Origin: Qipengyuania flava | GTDB taxonomy: Bacteria; Pseudomonadota; Alphaproteobacteria; Sphingomonadales; Sphingomonadaceae | Direction: 5' to 3' | Length of the DNA stretch: 64,000 nucleotides | Assembly (NCBI RefSeq): GCF_019448255.1 | Contig: NZ_CP080410.1 | Location: 2,604,001-2,668,000 of the forward strand | In this document: in pieces, positions 1-8,858 of the stretch | Position numbering within the stretch: the first letter of the stretch is position 1 | Layout: every line of letters starts with the position of its first letter | The notes under the pieces: generated by a model | The model's database searches: none | Told to the model about the DNA's origin: nothing | Seen by the model: the letters and a program-made list of their open reading frames with translations, nothing else | Made by a program: the position numbers and the translations under genes

Positions 1-1
1 C

Positions 2-751
2 GGCGAGACCGATGCGAAAAAGGAAATGGCACCGTCGCTTGCGAACCGGCCGGCGGGGCGCGTGCTCCTTGCGGAAGATCACGATGTGAACCGTATGCTG
101 GTGAGCGCCATGCTTGAAGAGCTGGGACAGGTCGTGACGATCGCCCGCGACGGGGCCGAGGCGATCGAGATGGTGGTCCAGGCCGAGGCGGGCGGTACGC
201 CCTACGATCTCGTCCTGATGGATATCCAGATGCCGGGATGCGATGGATACGCAGCCACCCGCGCCATCCGGGCAGAGCGGATTTCGCCGCGTCGGCTCCC
301 CATCATCGCACTGACGGCCAACGCCTACCCCGAAGACGTCGCTGCGGCGCGCGATGCGGGGATGCAGGCGCATCTCGCAAAGCCGCTCGTTTTCGAAGAT
401 CTCGCTGCTGCGCTGGCGCGGTGGCTGCCCCTGCGGATCGTCGATGCCCAAGCCGAGCACGAGCCGCTTCCAAAGCCGCGAGCGAAGCCTGCGGGCGAGC
501 TCGAAGACCGCTGGCAGCAGCGGCGCGGCGAGGCCATCGATGCCGTATCCCATGCAATCCGCAGCGGGAGCCTCGAAGGGGAAGACATCGCCGCCCTTGC
601 GCGCACCATGCACAAGCTGGCCGGCTCTGCCGGAATGTTCGGCGAGGAAGAACTGGGAAGCCGTGCGGCTGCGCTCGAACGGGCGCTCTTGTCCGGGGTC
701 GAGGACGAGGTGCGCCGGCGCCTCGCCGAGGAACTGCTCGAGGCAGCCTAG
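2..751 (+). CDS. Hybrid histidine kinase, C-terminal part (receiver + Hpt), 5' end outside window
   Basis: The reading frame is open to the first base of the window, so this is the C-terminal piece of a longer signalling protein. It holds a CheY-like receiver domain: an acidic pair in AEDHD, the phospho-acceptor Asp in VLMDIQMPG (about 66 residues after the first internal Met at 26), and the TA and K switch residues in ALTAN and LAKPL. A histidine phosphotransfer (Hpt) domain follows, with its His in MHKLAGSAG near residue 196. REC followed by Hpt is the usual tail of a hybrid sensor kinase, which would relay phosphate to a separate response regulator. The sensor and kinase domains cannot be seen. 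A stand-alone REC-Hpt protein starting at 26 is possible but less likely. Confidence 0.85.
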   Translation, partial: GETDAKKEMAPSLANRPAGRVLLAEDHDVNRMLVSAMLEELGQVVTIARDGAEAIEMVVQAEAGGTPYDLVLMDIQMPGCDGYAATRAIRAERISPRRLPIIALTANAYPEDVAAARDAGMQAHLAKPLVFEDLAAALARWLPLRIVDAQAEHEPLPKPRAKPAGELEDRWQQRRGEAIDAVSHAIRSGSLEGEDIAALARTMHKLAGSAGMFGEEELGSRAAALERALLSGVEDEVRRRLAEELLEAA

Positions 752-762
752 GCAAAGGAAAA

Positions 763-792
763 GGGGCGGCCCTCCTGGAAGAGAGCCGCCCC
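763..792 (-). terminator. Rho-independent terminator of the TonB receptor gene, convergent region
   Basis: An 8-bp GC stem (GGGGCGGC with GCCGCCCC) encloses a 14-base loop. Read on the minus strand it is followed by a T-rich stretch (TTTTCCTTT). It lies 48 bases beyond the receptor stop codon and 12 bases beyond the kinase stop codon, so it may serve both convergent genes. Confidence 0.65.
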
Positions 793-839
793 GGAAAGGT
801 TGTGCGCCGGAGCCCGAAAGCCCCGGCGTCCATTATGCC

Positions 840-3443
840 TTAGTAGCCGATGATGACCGACAGGCTCGCAGCGCGCGGAGCGCCGATCTGAGCGAAGCCG
901 AAGCTGTCCAGCGAACCACCGAAGAAGCCGACGTAGTATTCGTCGAACAGGTTGGTCACGTTCAGCTGGAGAGCCACATCGCCACCGGTCGGGAATTCGC
1001 CGAGCGTCCAGCGGACGTCGAGGTCGACCAGCGTGTACGACGGGATCTTCGCGTCGAAGGTGAACGGCGTGCCGTCGAACAGCTCGCCATCAACATCGGT
1101 GTTGGTGTCGTTGTTGTAGCGCGGGCCGGTGTGCTTGACCTGTGCGCCGAACTCGAAATCACCAACGGCGATCTGACCACGTGCACCGAAGGAGAACTGC
1201 GGTGCGCCCGATTCGCTCTTGCCGCCGGTCAGCAGGAAGCCCTGCTCACCCGAGGCGGTGCAGCTGTAGCGACGGTCACCGACCTGGAACGAACGGCAAG
1301 CGCCGATGGCGATGTCGTCTGCGATTTCCGAGTCGTTGTACGAACCGAAGACATAGAGCAGCGAGTTGCGGGTCGGACGCCATGCGATCGAGCCGTCGAT
1401 GCCCCACTTATCCACGTCACCCAGGTTACGGTAGACGCGTGCACCTTCACCGTCGTTGGCTTCCGGATCGAAGGCCACAGCGAGGCGGTTCTTGTACATG
1501 GTGTAGTAGGCGCCGAACTGGGCTTCGATCGAACCCGACTGGAAGCGCAGGCCGAGGTCGAAGCTGTCGGTGGTTTCCGGCGACGGGTTCGCGCCCGGAT
1601 CGTTGTCCGCGAAGAACAGCGATGCGTAGAGCGGGTCCGTACCCGGGACCGAAAGGCCCTTGGCGTAGTTGGCGAAGACCGAAACTTCCGGCGAGAATTC
1701 GTAGATGAACCCAACGTTCGGAAGAAGCTTGTCGTACTTCAGGGTACGCGAGCGCGGAGCAACTGCATTCGGGTTAGCCGCTTCGTAGCCGGCGAGGTCG
1801 AAGCCCGGGTTGGGGCAGTCGACGAAACCGTTGTCCGAAGTGGTGTAGCAGTTCTGGTTCAGCTTACGCGTGAAGAACGGCGCACGCAGAGCCAGCTTGG
1901 CGGTGAAGTCGCCAAAGCGACCGCGGTATTCGCCCGAGACCTGGTGCAGGATCGCGAAGGACTTGCGGTCACGCTTGTTCACTTCGTTGCCGTTCACGTC
2001 GAGCAGCGGGTTGTCGATCGCGAACACGTCGCTGATCTCGCCGTTCGAAAGCATGTTGGTGATCTGACCGGTCTGACGGTGACGCGCACGGTCCCAGGTG
2101 TAAGCGAAACGCACACGGTGGTCGGCGTTGATCGTGTAGATCAGGTTGGCCACCACGCCGTAGCGGTCGGTCGTGGTCTGGCTCGGGTCGTTACCAGCAA
2201 CTTCGTCGTCGAGATCGCCGTCGTTGTTGAGGTCACGGCCGAAGTAGTAACCGCCACGGAAAGCGCCGGTGTAGTTGGTGCCGCCAGCGTTGAAGAAACC
2301 TTCACGCAGATCGTCCGGGCCGCCGCCGTTTGCTTTGACGTACTGGTAGCTCGGGTCGAAGGTGAAGATCAGGTCATCGGTGATCGTGAAGCGCGATGCG
2401 CCGCGGATGTTGCCGGTGTCCGAGGGGTTGTAGCGACGATAGAATGCCGAACCACAGCCGCCACGGTCGTTGTAGTCGACGCTGTCACCCGGGCTACCCG
2501 TGCCGCCAGCGACGACGCGCGGGTCGACCTGGCAGGGGAACACTTCGCTGTTCGCATAGACCGAGAAACGGTCGCTCTTGCTGTCGAAGCCCGGAGTGTC
2601 TTCGTAGTACGAGAGGAGGGTTTCGAGGCCTTCCGAACCGGCGAAGTTGTTGCGGTTCTGGTTGAAGTGGCCGGCGACAGAGATGAAGTCGCCGTTGTCG
2701 CCGAGGTCCTGCCAGATACGGCCGTTGAACTGCGTCTTATTGATGCGGCCGTACGGGTTATAGGGAACACCGTAAGTGGTGTAGCTGACCGAGGCGAAAG
2801 CCTTGGTGCCGATGCCGGTGAAGTCGCCGGTGTCGATCATGCCGAAGCCGCGAACGTAGGTGGTGTTCTCGGCACCGCTGGCGAAGACGTCGCCGAAGGT
2901 CATGGTACCGACCAGGCCGAAATCGTCGCCCGGCTCACGCGTACGGATGTTGATCGTACCGCCGGTTGCCGAAGCGGTCGGGCTGTCGACGTCGGTGACG
3001 CCGAGGTTGACGTTCACTTCTTCGAGAACTTCGGGGTCAACCTGCTGGTTGGTGTAGAGAGCGTAGTTGCCCGAGTCGTTCAGCGGCAGGCCGTCGAGGG
3101 TCTGCGAGACGCGGTCTGCGCCGAAGCCGCGGATGGTGAAGCCACCGCCCGACGAACCCCAGGGGTCGTTGTTCTGGAAGCTGACGCCCGGAACCAGGTT
3201 GACGATGTCGTTGACCGTCTGACCGGGGCGTGCGCGGCGGATGACTTCTTCACCCAGGACCTGCTTGGCCTTGGTGGTTTCCGGGGTTTCGAAGCCCCCG
3301 ACGCCCGTTTCACGGGCACCCGAAACGATGATGACGCTTTCGTCGAAGTCGACCGAGCCGGTCGACTGAGCGGCGGCCGGTGCGGCGACCATCGCGCTGG
3401 CGGTGCTGACCACGGAGGCGGCCAGGAGATATTTGAACTTCAT
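840..3443 (-). CDS. TonB-dependent outer-membrane receptor
   Basis: The 867-residue protein has a signal peptide (MKFKYLLAASVV ... AAPAAAQ) and a TonB-box-like stretch (SVIIVSG) near residue 38. A plug domain follows (GFGADRVSQTLDGLPLND region), then a long beta-barrel rich in alternating aromatic residues that ends in ...LSVIIGY. TonB-dependent receptors import siderophores, cobalamin or glycans across the outer membrane using TonB energy; the substrate cannot be read from the sequence. The start at 3443 was chosen because it begins the signal peptide and has AAGGGG about 8 bases upstream; an in-frame start 24 codons earlier would put polar residues before the signal. No transporter or regulator sits beside it to suggest a ligand. 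Confidence 0.93.
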   Translation of the reverse strand: MKFKYLLAASVVSTASAMVAAPAAAQSTGSVDFDESVIIVSGARETGVGGFETPETTKAKQVLGEEVIRRARPGQTVNDIVNLVPGVSFQNNDPWGSSGGGFTIRGFGADRVSQTLDGLPLNDSGNYALYTNQQVDPEVLEEVNVNLGVTDVDSPTASATGGTINIRTREPGDDFGLVGTMTFGDVFASGAENTTYVRGFGMIDTGDFTGIGTKAFASVSYTTYGVPYNPYGRINKTQFNGRIWQDLGDNGDFISVAGHFNQNRNNFAGSEGLETLLSYYEDTPGFDSKSDRFSVYANSEVFPCQVDPRVVAGGTGSPGDSVDYNDRGGCGSAFYRRYNPSDTGNIRGASRFTITDDLIFTFDPSYQYVKANGGGPDDLREGFFNAGGTNYTGAFRGGYYFGRDLNNDGDLDDEVAGNDPSQTTTDRYGVVANLIYTINADHRVRFAYTWDRARHRQTGQITNMLSNGEISDVFAIDNPLLDVNGNEVNKRDRKSFAILHQVSGEYRGRFGDFTAKLALRAPFFTRKLNQNCYTTSDNGFVDCPNPGFDLAGYEAANPNAVAPRSRTLKYDKLLPNVGFIYEFSPEVSVFANYAKGLSVPGTDPLYASLFFADNDPGANPSPETTDSFDLGLRFQSGSIEAQFGAYYTMYKNRLAVAFDPEANDGEGARVYRNLGDVDKWGIDGSIAWRPTRNSLLYVFGSYNDSEIADDIAIGACRSFQVGDRRYSCTASGEQGFLLTGGKSESGAPQFSFGARGQIAVGDFEFGAQVKHTGPRYNNDTNTDVDGELFDGTPFTFDAKIPSYTLVDLDVRWTLGEFPTGGDVALQLNVTNLFDEYYVGFFGGSLDSFGFAQIGAPRAASLSVIIGY

Positions 3444-3614
3444 CAGAGTAGACCCCTTCAAGGCTCTTGATGCGGTGGTGCGGAGTTGTGAGTGAGGACC
3501 CGCTAAGCGAGACACGTTGCGCCAAAGCGATGGAATTGTGACAGAGTCAAGACAGGCGTGGCCACAAAGCCAGCCCGTGATCCACGAATTCGAATTAACG
3601 CCTATATTTCAGTG

Positions 3615-3650
3615 TTTTGATGGAGTGGCATTTTGGCCACTCCATCAAAA
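3615..3650. repeat. 15-bp perfect inverted repeat (operator or hairpin)
   Basis: The arms run from TTTTGATGGAGTGGC to its exact reverse complement around a 6-base loop. It lies between the end of the 2OG-oxygenase gene and the start of the TonB receptor gene. The 3' arm ends in A on both strands rather than a T-run, so it does not look like a classical intrinsic terminator. An operator or an mRNA hairpin upstream of the receptor is possible. Confidence 0.6.
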
Positions 3651-3683
3651 ATACGCGACTAGTGCCGATTTGCAACGCACCGG

Positions 3684-3700
3684 ATGGTGCAGTGCACCAT
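3684..3700. repeat. Short inverted repeat just after the oxygenase stop codon
   Basis: Seven-base arms (ATGGTGC and GCACCAT) are separated by three bases and lie one base beyond the stop codon of the oxygenase gene. The structure could end or stabilise that transcript. There is no T-run, so the role is unclear. Confidence 0.35.
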
Positions 3701-3701
3701 G

Positions 3702-4643
3702 TTAGGCGAGATTGATCTCGCGCAGGCGCTGCAGCAGAAATTCGTGACTCGAAATCGGCTCCGGGTGCGCCTCGGGCTTGGCCGGGTCGATGCAGGAGGG
3801 GAGCGTTTCGATTACGTAGTCCGGCCGGAAGTGCAGGAAAAACGGCATGGAATAGCGCGCGCGGTAGGCCGCCTCGCCTCGCGGGTTGACCACGCGGTGG
3901 GTGGTCGAACGCAGCTTGCCGTTGGTCAGCCGGTCGAGCATGTCGCCGACATTGATGACCAGCGCGCCCTCGGGCACGTCGACGGCTTTCCACTCGCCCT
4001 GCTGCGTCAGCAGTTCGAGGCCGGCTTCTTCTGCGCCCAGCAGCAGGGTGATCGTGTTGATGTCGCCATGCGCAGCGGCCCGGATCGCGCCCTCGGCCTC
4101 TTCGCCCTCGAGCGGGGGATAGCGCAGAAGGCGCATCACCGAATTGCCGTCCTCGACCGTGGAGGCAAAGAACGTGCGGTCGAGGCCCAGGTGCAGCGCA
4201 ATGCCCTCCAGCACGCGGCCACCGGCCTCCTCAAACGCGGCATAGAGCTCGGAAAATGTCTCGCGGAACCCTTCGACTTCATCGGGCCAGACATTGTCCG
4301 CCATGAATTCCGACAGGGGATGCCCTTCGGGAAGTTCGCGGCCGACATGCCAGAATTCCTTGAGGTCATGGACCTGCGCGTCCTTGGCTTTCTCCGTGCC
4401 GAAGGGCGTGTAGCCACGCGCGCCGCCGCCGCCGGGGATGTGGTAGGCCTTCTTCACATCGTCGGGCAGCGCGAAGAACGCCTTCGACATCGCCTCGGCG
4501 CGGTCGATCAGCTCCTGAGGGATGCCATGGTCGCGGATGACGGCGAAGCCGTAATCCTGGAAGCTGCGGCCTAGTTCGTCGGCAATGCTTTCGAGCGGCT
4601 GTGCCAGCGACACAACCGCGATATCGGTGTTCGAATCGGTCAT
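3702..4643 (-). CDS. Isopenicillin N synthase family 2-oxoglutarate/Fe(II) dioxygenase
   Basis: At 313 residues this has the usual length for the family. The iron triad is visible: HGD of HGDINTITLL (His about 192, Asp about 194) and the distal His in THRVVN (about 249). An Arg in RYSMPF about ten residues later fits the 2-oxoglutarate (or substrate carboxylate) site. The N-terminal DIOX_N region includes FAVIRDHGIP. Such enzymes hydroxylate or desaturate small molecules; the substrate is unknown. It lies 13 bases after the nucleoside transporter gene on the same strand, so the two are probably cotranscribed and a nucleoside- or pyrimidine-related substrate is conceivable. True isopenicillin N synthase activity is unlikely, as no peptide synthetase is nearby. 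AAGGGCG precedes the start codon. Confidence 0.88.
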   Translation of the reverse strand: MTDSNTDIAVVSLAQPLESIADELGRSFQDYGFAVIRDHGIPQELIDRAEAMSKAFFALPDDVKKAYHIPGGGGARGYTPFGTEKAKDAQVHDLKEFWHVGRELPEGHPLSEFMADNVWPDEVEGFRETFSELYAAFEEAGGRVLEGIALHLGLDRTFFASTVEDGNSVMRLLRYPPLEGEEAEGAIRAAAHGDINTITLLLGAEEAGLELLTQQGEWKAVDVPEGALVINVGDMLDRLTNGKLRSTTHRVVNPRGEAAYRARYSMPFFLHFRPDYVIETLPSCIDPAKPEAHPEPISSHEFLLQRLREINLA

Positions 4644-4656
4644 AATGGTGCGCCCT

Positions 4657-5985
4657 TTAGTACGGGAGGAAGAGTCCCGCCAGCGCTGCGCTCATCAGGT
4701 TGGCGAGGCTGCCGGCGGCGAGCGCGCGGATACCGAGCTTGGCGATGACCGGTCTTTGATTTGGCGCAAGTCCGCCCGTGACCGCCATCTGGATCGCGAT
4801 CGAGCTGAAATTGGCAAAGCCGCACAGGGCGAAGGTGACGATGGCGCGGCTGCGGTCGGACAGGACCGAACCGTCCATTGCGCCGAGGTCGATAAAGGCG
4901 ACGAATTCGTTGAGCACGATCTTGGTGCCGAACAGGCCGCCCGCCGTTCCGGCCTGCTCCCACGGGATGCCGATCAGGAACATGACCGGCGCGAAGACGA
5001 AACCAAGCAACTGCTGGAAGCTGATATCGGGATAGCCGAACCAGCCACCGATCCCGCCGAGGATGCCGTTGGCGAGCGCCACGAGGGCAACGAAGACCAT
5101 CACCATCGCGCCGACCGCGACTGCCAGCTTTACGCCCGTCTGCGTGCCCTGGGCGGCCGCCTCGATGACGTTGGCGGGCTTGTGGCCCTCCTCGAAAGTT
5201 TCGGCGACTTCGACCTCGTGGGGCTTACCGCTTTCGGTGAGCGCGGCAGGCCCCTCGGCGCTAATCCGCGCATCGGGAAGCTTGACCTCGGCCATCTCGG
5301 CCGCGTCGCGCGCGAGGTCGCTCTCGTCGTCGGGCATGATGATCTTGGCCATCAAGATGCCGCCTGGTGCCGACATGAAGGCAGCGGCCAGCAGGAAGGG
5401 CACGGCTTCGGAACCGATGAAGCTCGCATAGGCGGCAAGGATGGTCCCCGCGACACCGGCCATGCCGACGCTCATCAGCGTGAACAGGCGGCTCGGCGTG
5501 AGCGCGGCGAGATACGGGCGCACGACCAGCGGGCTTTCCGACTGGCCGACGAAGATGTTGGCCGCGCTGCCCAGAGCCTCGACCTTGCTGATACCGGTGA
5601 TCCAGCCGATCGCCCCGCCGACCCAGCGCACCAGCCGCTGCATGATGCCCCAGTGGTAAAGGATGGAGACGATTGCGGCGAAGAAGACGATCACCGGCAG
5701 TGCGGCGATCACGAAGGTGTTGGTGAAGGGATTGGCGCCCATCGGGCCGAACACCGCCTCGATCCCTACTTTGGAGAAGTCGAGCAGCGCGATCACGCCG
5801 TTCGACATGCCCTGGATCAGCTGCACGCCCCACGGGGTGCGCAGGACCAGCAGCGCCATGACCGCCTGCAGGGCGAAAGCCGCGCCCACAACGCGCAGCT
5901 TGATCCGCCGTTTGCCGGTCGACAGCAGGAAAGCGATCAGCAGGATCGCCAGGATACCGGCAAGATTGATAAGGATGGGCGACAT
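4657..5985 (-). CDS. NupC-type concentrative nucleoside transporter
   Basis: This polytopic inner-membrane protein (about 442 residues) has the three-part CNT architecture: an N-terminal domain (MSPILINLAGILAILL), a core with the pore and gate region, and a C-terminal domain containing the ELMS-like segment EFVAFIDLG. CNT proteins import nucleosides with sodium or protons. A charged loop near the middle (DDESDLARDAAEMAEVKLPD and onward) is typical of alphaproteobacterial members. The start at 5985 was preferred to 6009 because it has AAAGGGA upstream and begins directly with the first membrane helix. The dioxygenase gene follows after 13 bases. Confidence 0.9.
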   Translation of the reverse strand: MSPILINLAGILAILLIAFLLSTGKRRIKLRVVGAAFALQAVMALLVLRTPWGVQLIQGMSNGVIALLDFSKVGIEAVFGPMGANPFTNTFVIAALPVIVFFAAIVSILYHWGIMQRLVRWVGGAIGWITGISKVEALGSAANIFVGQSESPLVVRPYLAALTPSRLFTLMSVGMAGVAGTILAAYASFIGSEAVPFLLAAAFMSAPGGILMAKIIMPDDESDLARDAAEMAEVKLPDARISAEGPAALTESGKPHEVEVAETFEEGHKPANVIEAAAQGTQTGVKLAVAVGAMVMVFVALVALANGILGGIGGWFGYPDISFQQLLGFVFAPVMFLIGIPWEQAGTAGGLFGTKIVLNEFVAFIDLGAMDGSVLSDRSRAIVTFALCGFANFSSIAIQMAVTGGLAPNQRPVIAKLGIRALAAGSLANLMSAALAGLFLPY

Positions 5986-6114
5986 GAAAGTCCCTTTGGC
6001 AGCAGACAAGTTGCGGATGAAATCGGATGCTGTCTTGCTTGCGCCGCGCCATTAGTCAATTTTCGCGCTTTGCGGATGGTCCACCCGTCCCCGACTTAAG
6101 CACAAGGCCCGTCC

Positions 6115-6801
6115 ATGACCGAAGCCCATAACGAAACCCGGCTTGCCGCCGCCGCCATGCCGCTGGGCCTGTTCGTCTACACCCTGCTCTATGGCGGGAT
6201 GACCGTGCTGGCAGGCGTCCTCGCGTTCAAGCAGGTGCAGCTCTGGCCGACCGAGCTGGCGGTCGAATCGGGCATCTTCGCCTTCCTGCTGCTGGTCGTA
6301 ATCTCCAGCACCATCGCCCAGCTCTACGGCGAAAAGCTCGCCAACCGGATCGTGTGGTGGGGCTTCATCCCGCTGCTGATTGCATCGCTGCTGATGCAGC
6401 TGGTGCTGAACCTGCCCGCTTCGGTGGAGATGGTCGAATTCCGTGGTGAAGACCTTGCGGCGTTCGAGCGGGTGCATGCAACTCTATGGCGCGTGTGGAT
6501 GGCAGGGCCGGCCGCCTACATCGTCTCGCTGCTCTTGAACGTGTGGATCTTCTCGCGCCTGCGCGGGTCGGGCGAAGGCGCCTCGACCGTCTCGCTGATG
6601 GTCCGCGGCGCGATTGCTTCGGCGCTTAGCCAGGCGATCGATTCGGTGATTTTCATCACGCTGGCGTTCTATGGCCAATTCGACATCACCGACCTGCTGA
6701 TCGGCCAAGTCATTGCCAAGGTCGCGCTGAGCCTCGTGCTGGTGCCGTTCCTGATCACCGGCGGGGTTGCCCTCGCCCGTCACCTCGACAGCAGGAACTG
6801 A
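6115..6801 (+). CDS. Queuosine precursor transporter (YhhQ/VUT family)
   Basis: This is a 228-residue membrane protein with about six hydrophobic segments. Family-typical motifs are the helix TLLYGGMTVLAGVLAFKQV, the SSTIAQLYGEK region (TIxDVxxEVYG-like in Escherichia coli YhhQ) and a C-terminal AIASALSQAIDSVIFITLAF segment. The SQxxDSxxF pattern is characteristic of the family, which imports queuine, preQ0 or preQ1 for tRNA queuosine modification. No preQ1 riboswitch could be recognised in the roughly 130 bases upstream. It stands alone, divergent from the nucleoside transporter and convergent with the DUF421 gene. Confidence 0.85.
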   Translation: MTEAHNETRLAAAAMPLGLFVYTLLYGGMTVLAGVLAFKQVQLWPTELAVESGIFAFLLLVVISSTIAQLYGEKLANRIVWWGFIPLLIASLLMQLVLNLPASVEMVEFRGEDLAAFERVHATLWRVWMAGPAAYIVSLLLNVWIFSRLRGSGEGASTVSLMVRGAIASALSQAIDSVIFITLAFYGQFDITDLLIGQVIAKVALSLVLVPFLITGGVALARHLDSRN

Positions 6802-6805
6802 CGCC

Positions 6806-7321
6806 TCAGGGCCTGTCAATCCCGTCGACCAGCGCGTCCTCCAGGCAATCGCCGTGGAGGACCGAGATATCACCTGTAGTCTCCAGCACGACCGCGCGCA
6901 CCTGGTCCATGCGCAGGACATTGGCCTCGCGCAGCTTGGCGATGACATCGTCCTTGGCCACGCGTGAAGTCTCAAGCGCGCCGTCGCAGAACTTGCCTTC
7001 GTACATCAGGAAGATCGGGCCATTTTGAATGGCATCCTCGAAGCTGTCAGAGGATTGCCGCAGGTTCGCGACGAGATACTGAAGCCCGAACAGGGCGGCC
7101 AACGCGAGGAGAGCCTGAGCGAACGCCGGCCATTCGCTGGCCTGCACCGCTCCCGCCAGCAGCGACCCCGAGGCAACCGTCACCACGAAGTCGAAATTGG
7201 TCATCTTGGACAGCGACCGTAGCCCGATCACCCGGATCACGGCGGTGACCCAGACTAATCCGATGGCGGAGAGGATGACAGCGCGGGCGAGGAGGTCGAG
7301 CCAGGTTTCTTCGAAGAACAT
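6806..7321 (-). CDS. DUF421 (YetF-like) membrane protein
   Basis: The protein has about 171 residues with two or three N-terminal transmembrane helices. Next comes the conserved segment GLRSLSKMTNFDFVVTVASG, which matches the RxxGKxxxxxxxxFDxxxxxxxG pattern of DUF421. The soluble C-terminal part (NGPIFLMYEGKF ... LREANVLRMDQVRAVVLETTGDISVL) is the YetF-type domain. The biochemical function of the family is not established. ATG 7321 begins the first helix; a TTG at 7348 preceded by GGGAAAG is an alternative start. It ends five bases from the stop of the queuosine transporter gene, convergently. Confidence 0.8.
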   Translation of the reverse strand: MFFEETWLDLLARAVILSAIGLVWVTAVIRVIGLRSLSKMTNFDFVVTVASGSLLAGAVQASEWPAFAQALLALAALFGLQYLVANLRQSSDSFEDAIQNGPIFLMYEGKFCDGALETSRVAKDDVIAKLREANVLRMDQVRAVVLETTGDISVLHGDCLEDALVDGIDRP

Positions 7322-7370
7322 GGGGCACCAACGTTCCGGTAGTCCCAAGCTTTCCCGAAGATGACGAAAA

Positions 7371-8213
7371 TCAGTCCTTCAGCCGCTCCGCATGCCAGCC
7401 GACATGCTCGGCCATGAAGCTCGAGATGAAATAATAGGAGTGGTCGTAGCCCGGCTGCATGCGGATTTCGACGGGCATGCCGGCTTTCTCGCACGCTTCG
7501 GCAAGCAGGTGCGTCTTGAGCTGGCTCTCGAGGAAATCGTCGCCTGTGCCCTGATCGACTAGCAGGTGTTCGAGCCGCGACCCGTCTTCGATCAGTGCGC
7601 ACGCATCGTATTCACGCCATCCATCGCGGTCTGGGCCGAGATAGCCGCCCAGGGCCTTCTCGCCCCAGGGACAGTTCAGCGGGCTGACGATCGGCGAAAA
7701 GGCGCTGACCGAACGGAAGCGATCGGGATTGCGCAAACCAATCGTGAGCGCTCCGTGCCCGCCCATCGAATGGCCGGTGATGCCCTGCCGATCGATGTCC
7801 ACGGGGAAATGCTCGGCCAGAATCGCGGGCAACTCCTGCTCGACGTATCTGCGCATGCGGAAGTGTTTTGCCCAAGGCTGCTCGGTCGCATCGACATAGA
7901 AGCCCGCACCCTTGCCGAAGTCGTAGGCCTCGTCGTCGGGCACATCCTCGCCGCGGGGCGAGGTGTCGGGAGCGACGAAGATCACCCCGTGTTCGGCGCA
8001 GGCGGCGCGGTATTCGCCCTTCTCGGTCACGTTCGCGTGGGTGCAGGTGAGGCCCGAGAGGAACCACAATACCGGCAGCTTCGCGCCCTCCTCGTGCTCA
8101 GGCACGAAGACCGAGAAGGTCATCTCGGTGCCGGTGCTGGTCGAGCCATGGCGATATACGCCCTGCACGCCGGAGTGGCTGCGATGCTCCTCGACCTTTT
8201 CCAGCGCCGCCAT
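7371..8213 (-). CDS. fghA: S-formylglutathione hydrolase
   Basis: This 280-residue esterase-D family protein catalyses the second step of glutathione-dependent formaldehyde oxidation, splitting S-formylglutathione to formate and glutathione. Visible features are the oxyanion region LWFLSGLTCTHANVTEKGE, the nucleophile elbow GHSMGGHGAL (Ser about 149) and the C-terminal catalytic His in YDHSYYFI. It is the last gene of an operon that begins with the matching formaldehyde dehydrogenase. The ATG follows the stop codon of the CoA-transferase beta gene by three bases. Confidence 0.95.
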   Translation of the reverse strand: MAALEKVEEHRSHSGVQGVYRHGSTSTGTEMTFSVFVPEHEEGAKLPVLWFLSGLTCTHANVTEKGEYRAACAEHGVIFVAPDTSPRGEDVPDDEAYDFGKGAGFYVDATEQPWAKHFRMRRYVEQELPAILAEHFPVDIDRQGITGHSMGGHGALTIGLRNPDRFRSVSAFSPIVSPLNCPWGEKALGGYLGPDRDGWREYDACALIEDGSRLEHLLVDQGTGDDFLESQLKTHLLAEACEKAGMPVEIRMQPGYDHSYYFISSFMAEHVGWHAERLKD

Positions 8214-8216
8214 GGC

Positions 8217-8858
8217 CTAGAGCGCGACCTCGTATTCGGCGGTGGTCTTCTCGGCCACTTCCTCTGCCGTGACGCCGGGGGCGAGCTCGATCAGGCGGAA
8301 TTTGCTGTCGTGGTCCGGACGGTGGAACACGGCGAGATTGGTGATGATCATGTCGACCACGTTCTGGCCCGTCAGCGGCAGGGTGCATTCGGGAATGAAC
8401 TTGGGGCTGCCGTCCTTGGCGTTGTGGTCCATCACCACGATGATCTTCTTCACGCCGGCGACGAGGTCCATCGCGCCGCCCATGCCCTTGATCATCTTGC
8501 CCGGGATCATCCAGTTGGCAATGTCGCCATTGGCCGCGACTTCCATCGCGCCGAGCACCGTCAGGTCGATATGCCCGCCGCGGATCATCGCAAAGCTCGC
8601 CGCGCTGTCGAAATAGGCGCTGTGCGGCAGTTCGCTAATGGTCTGCTTGCCCGCGTTGATCAGGTCCGGATCCACTTCGTCCGGATAAGGGAACGGCCCG
8701 ATCCCGAGCATGCCGTTCTCGCTCTGCAGCGTAACATGCATGCCTTCGGGAATGTGGTTGGCGACCAGCGTCGGGATGCCGATGCCGAGGTTGACGTAAT
8801 AGCCGTCTTCCAGTTCCTTCGCCGCGCGGGCGGCCATCTGGTTGCGATCCCAGCCCAT
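8217..8858 (-). CDS. scoB: 3-oxoacid CoA-transferase, subunit B
   Basis: The 213-residue beta subunit of a type I CoA-transferase (succinyl-CoA:3-ketoacid class) moves CoA between succinate and acetoacetate or a related 3-oxoacid. The catalytic Glu lies in the SENG motif ([13 protein letters not shown], about residue 47), and the N-terminal GIGIPT glycine loop is present. ATG 8858 overlaps the stop codon of the alpha-subunit gene by one base (TAATG), indicating translational coupling. The reading frame continues upstream only as a shadow of the alpha-subunit gene. It is unusual to find it between the two formaldehyde-detoxification genes. Confidence 0.93.
   Translation of the reverse strand: MGWDRNQMAARAAKELEDGYYVNLGIGIPTLVANHIPEGMHVTLQSENGMLGIGPFPYPDEVDPDLINAGKQTISELPHSAYFDSAASFAMIRGGHIDLTVLGAMEVAANGDIANWMIPGKMIKGMGGAMDLVAGVKKIIVVMDHNAKDGSPKFIPECTLPLTGQNVVDMIITNLAVFHRPDHDSKFRLIELAPGVTAEEVAEKTTAEYEVAL

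Noticed and set aside
354..3470. Very long open frame opposite the TonB receptor (about 1000 codons, plus strand)
   Set aside because: It lies fully antisense to a well-supported receptor gene and has the low-complexity Val/Arg/Asp-rich look of an antisense frame in GC-rich DNA. No motif or ribosome site.
3517..3705. Small plus-strand ORF of 62 codons upstream of the receptor
   Set aside because: It spans the palindrome and the end of the dioxygenase gene, has no ribosome site and no recognisable protein features.
6010..6114. preQ1 riboswitch upstream of the queuosine-precursor transporter
   Set aside because: The leader is short, and no pseudoknot with the expected A-rich tail and C-rich aptamer could be drawn.
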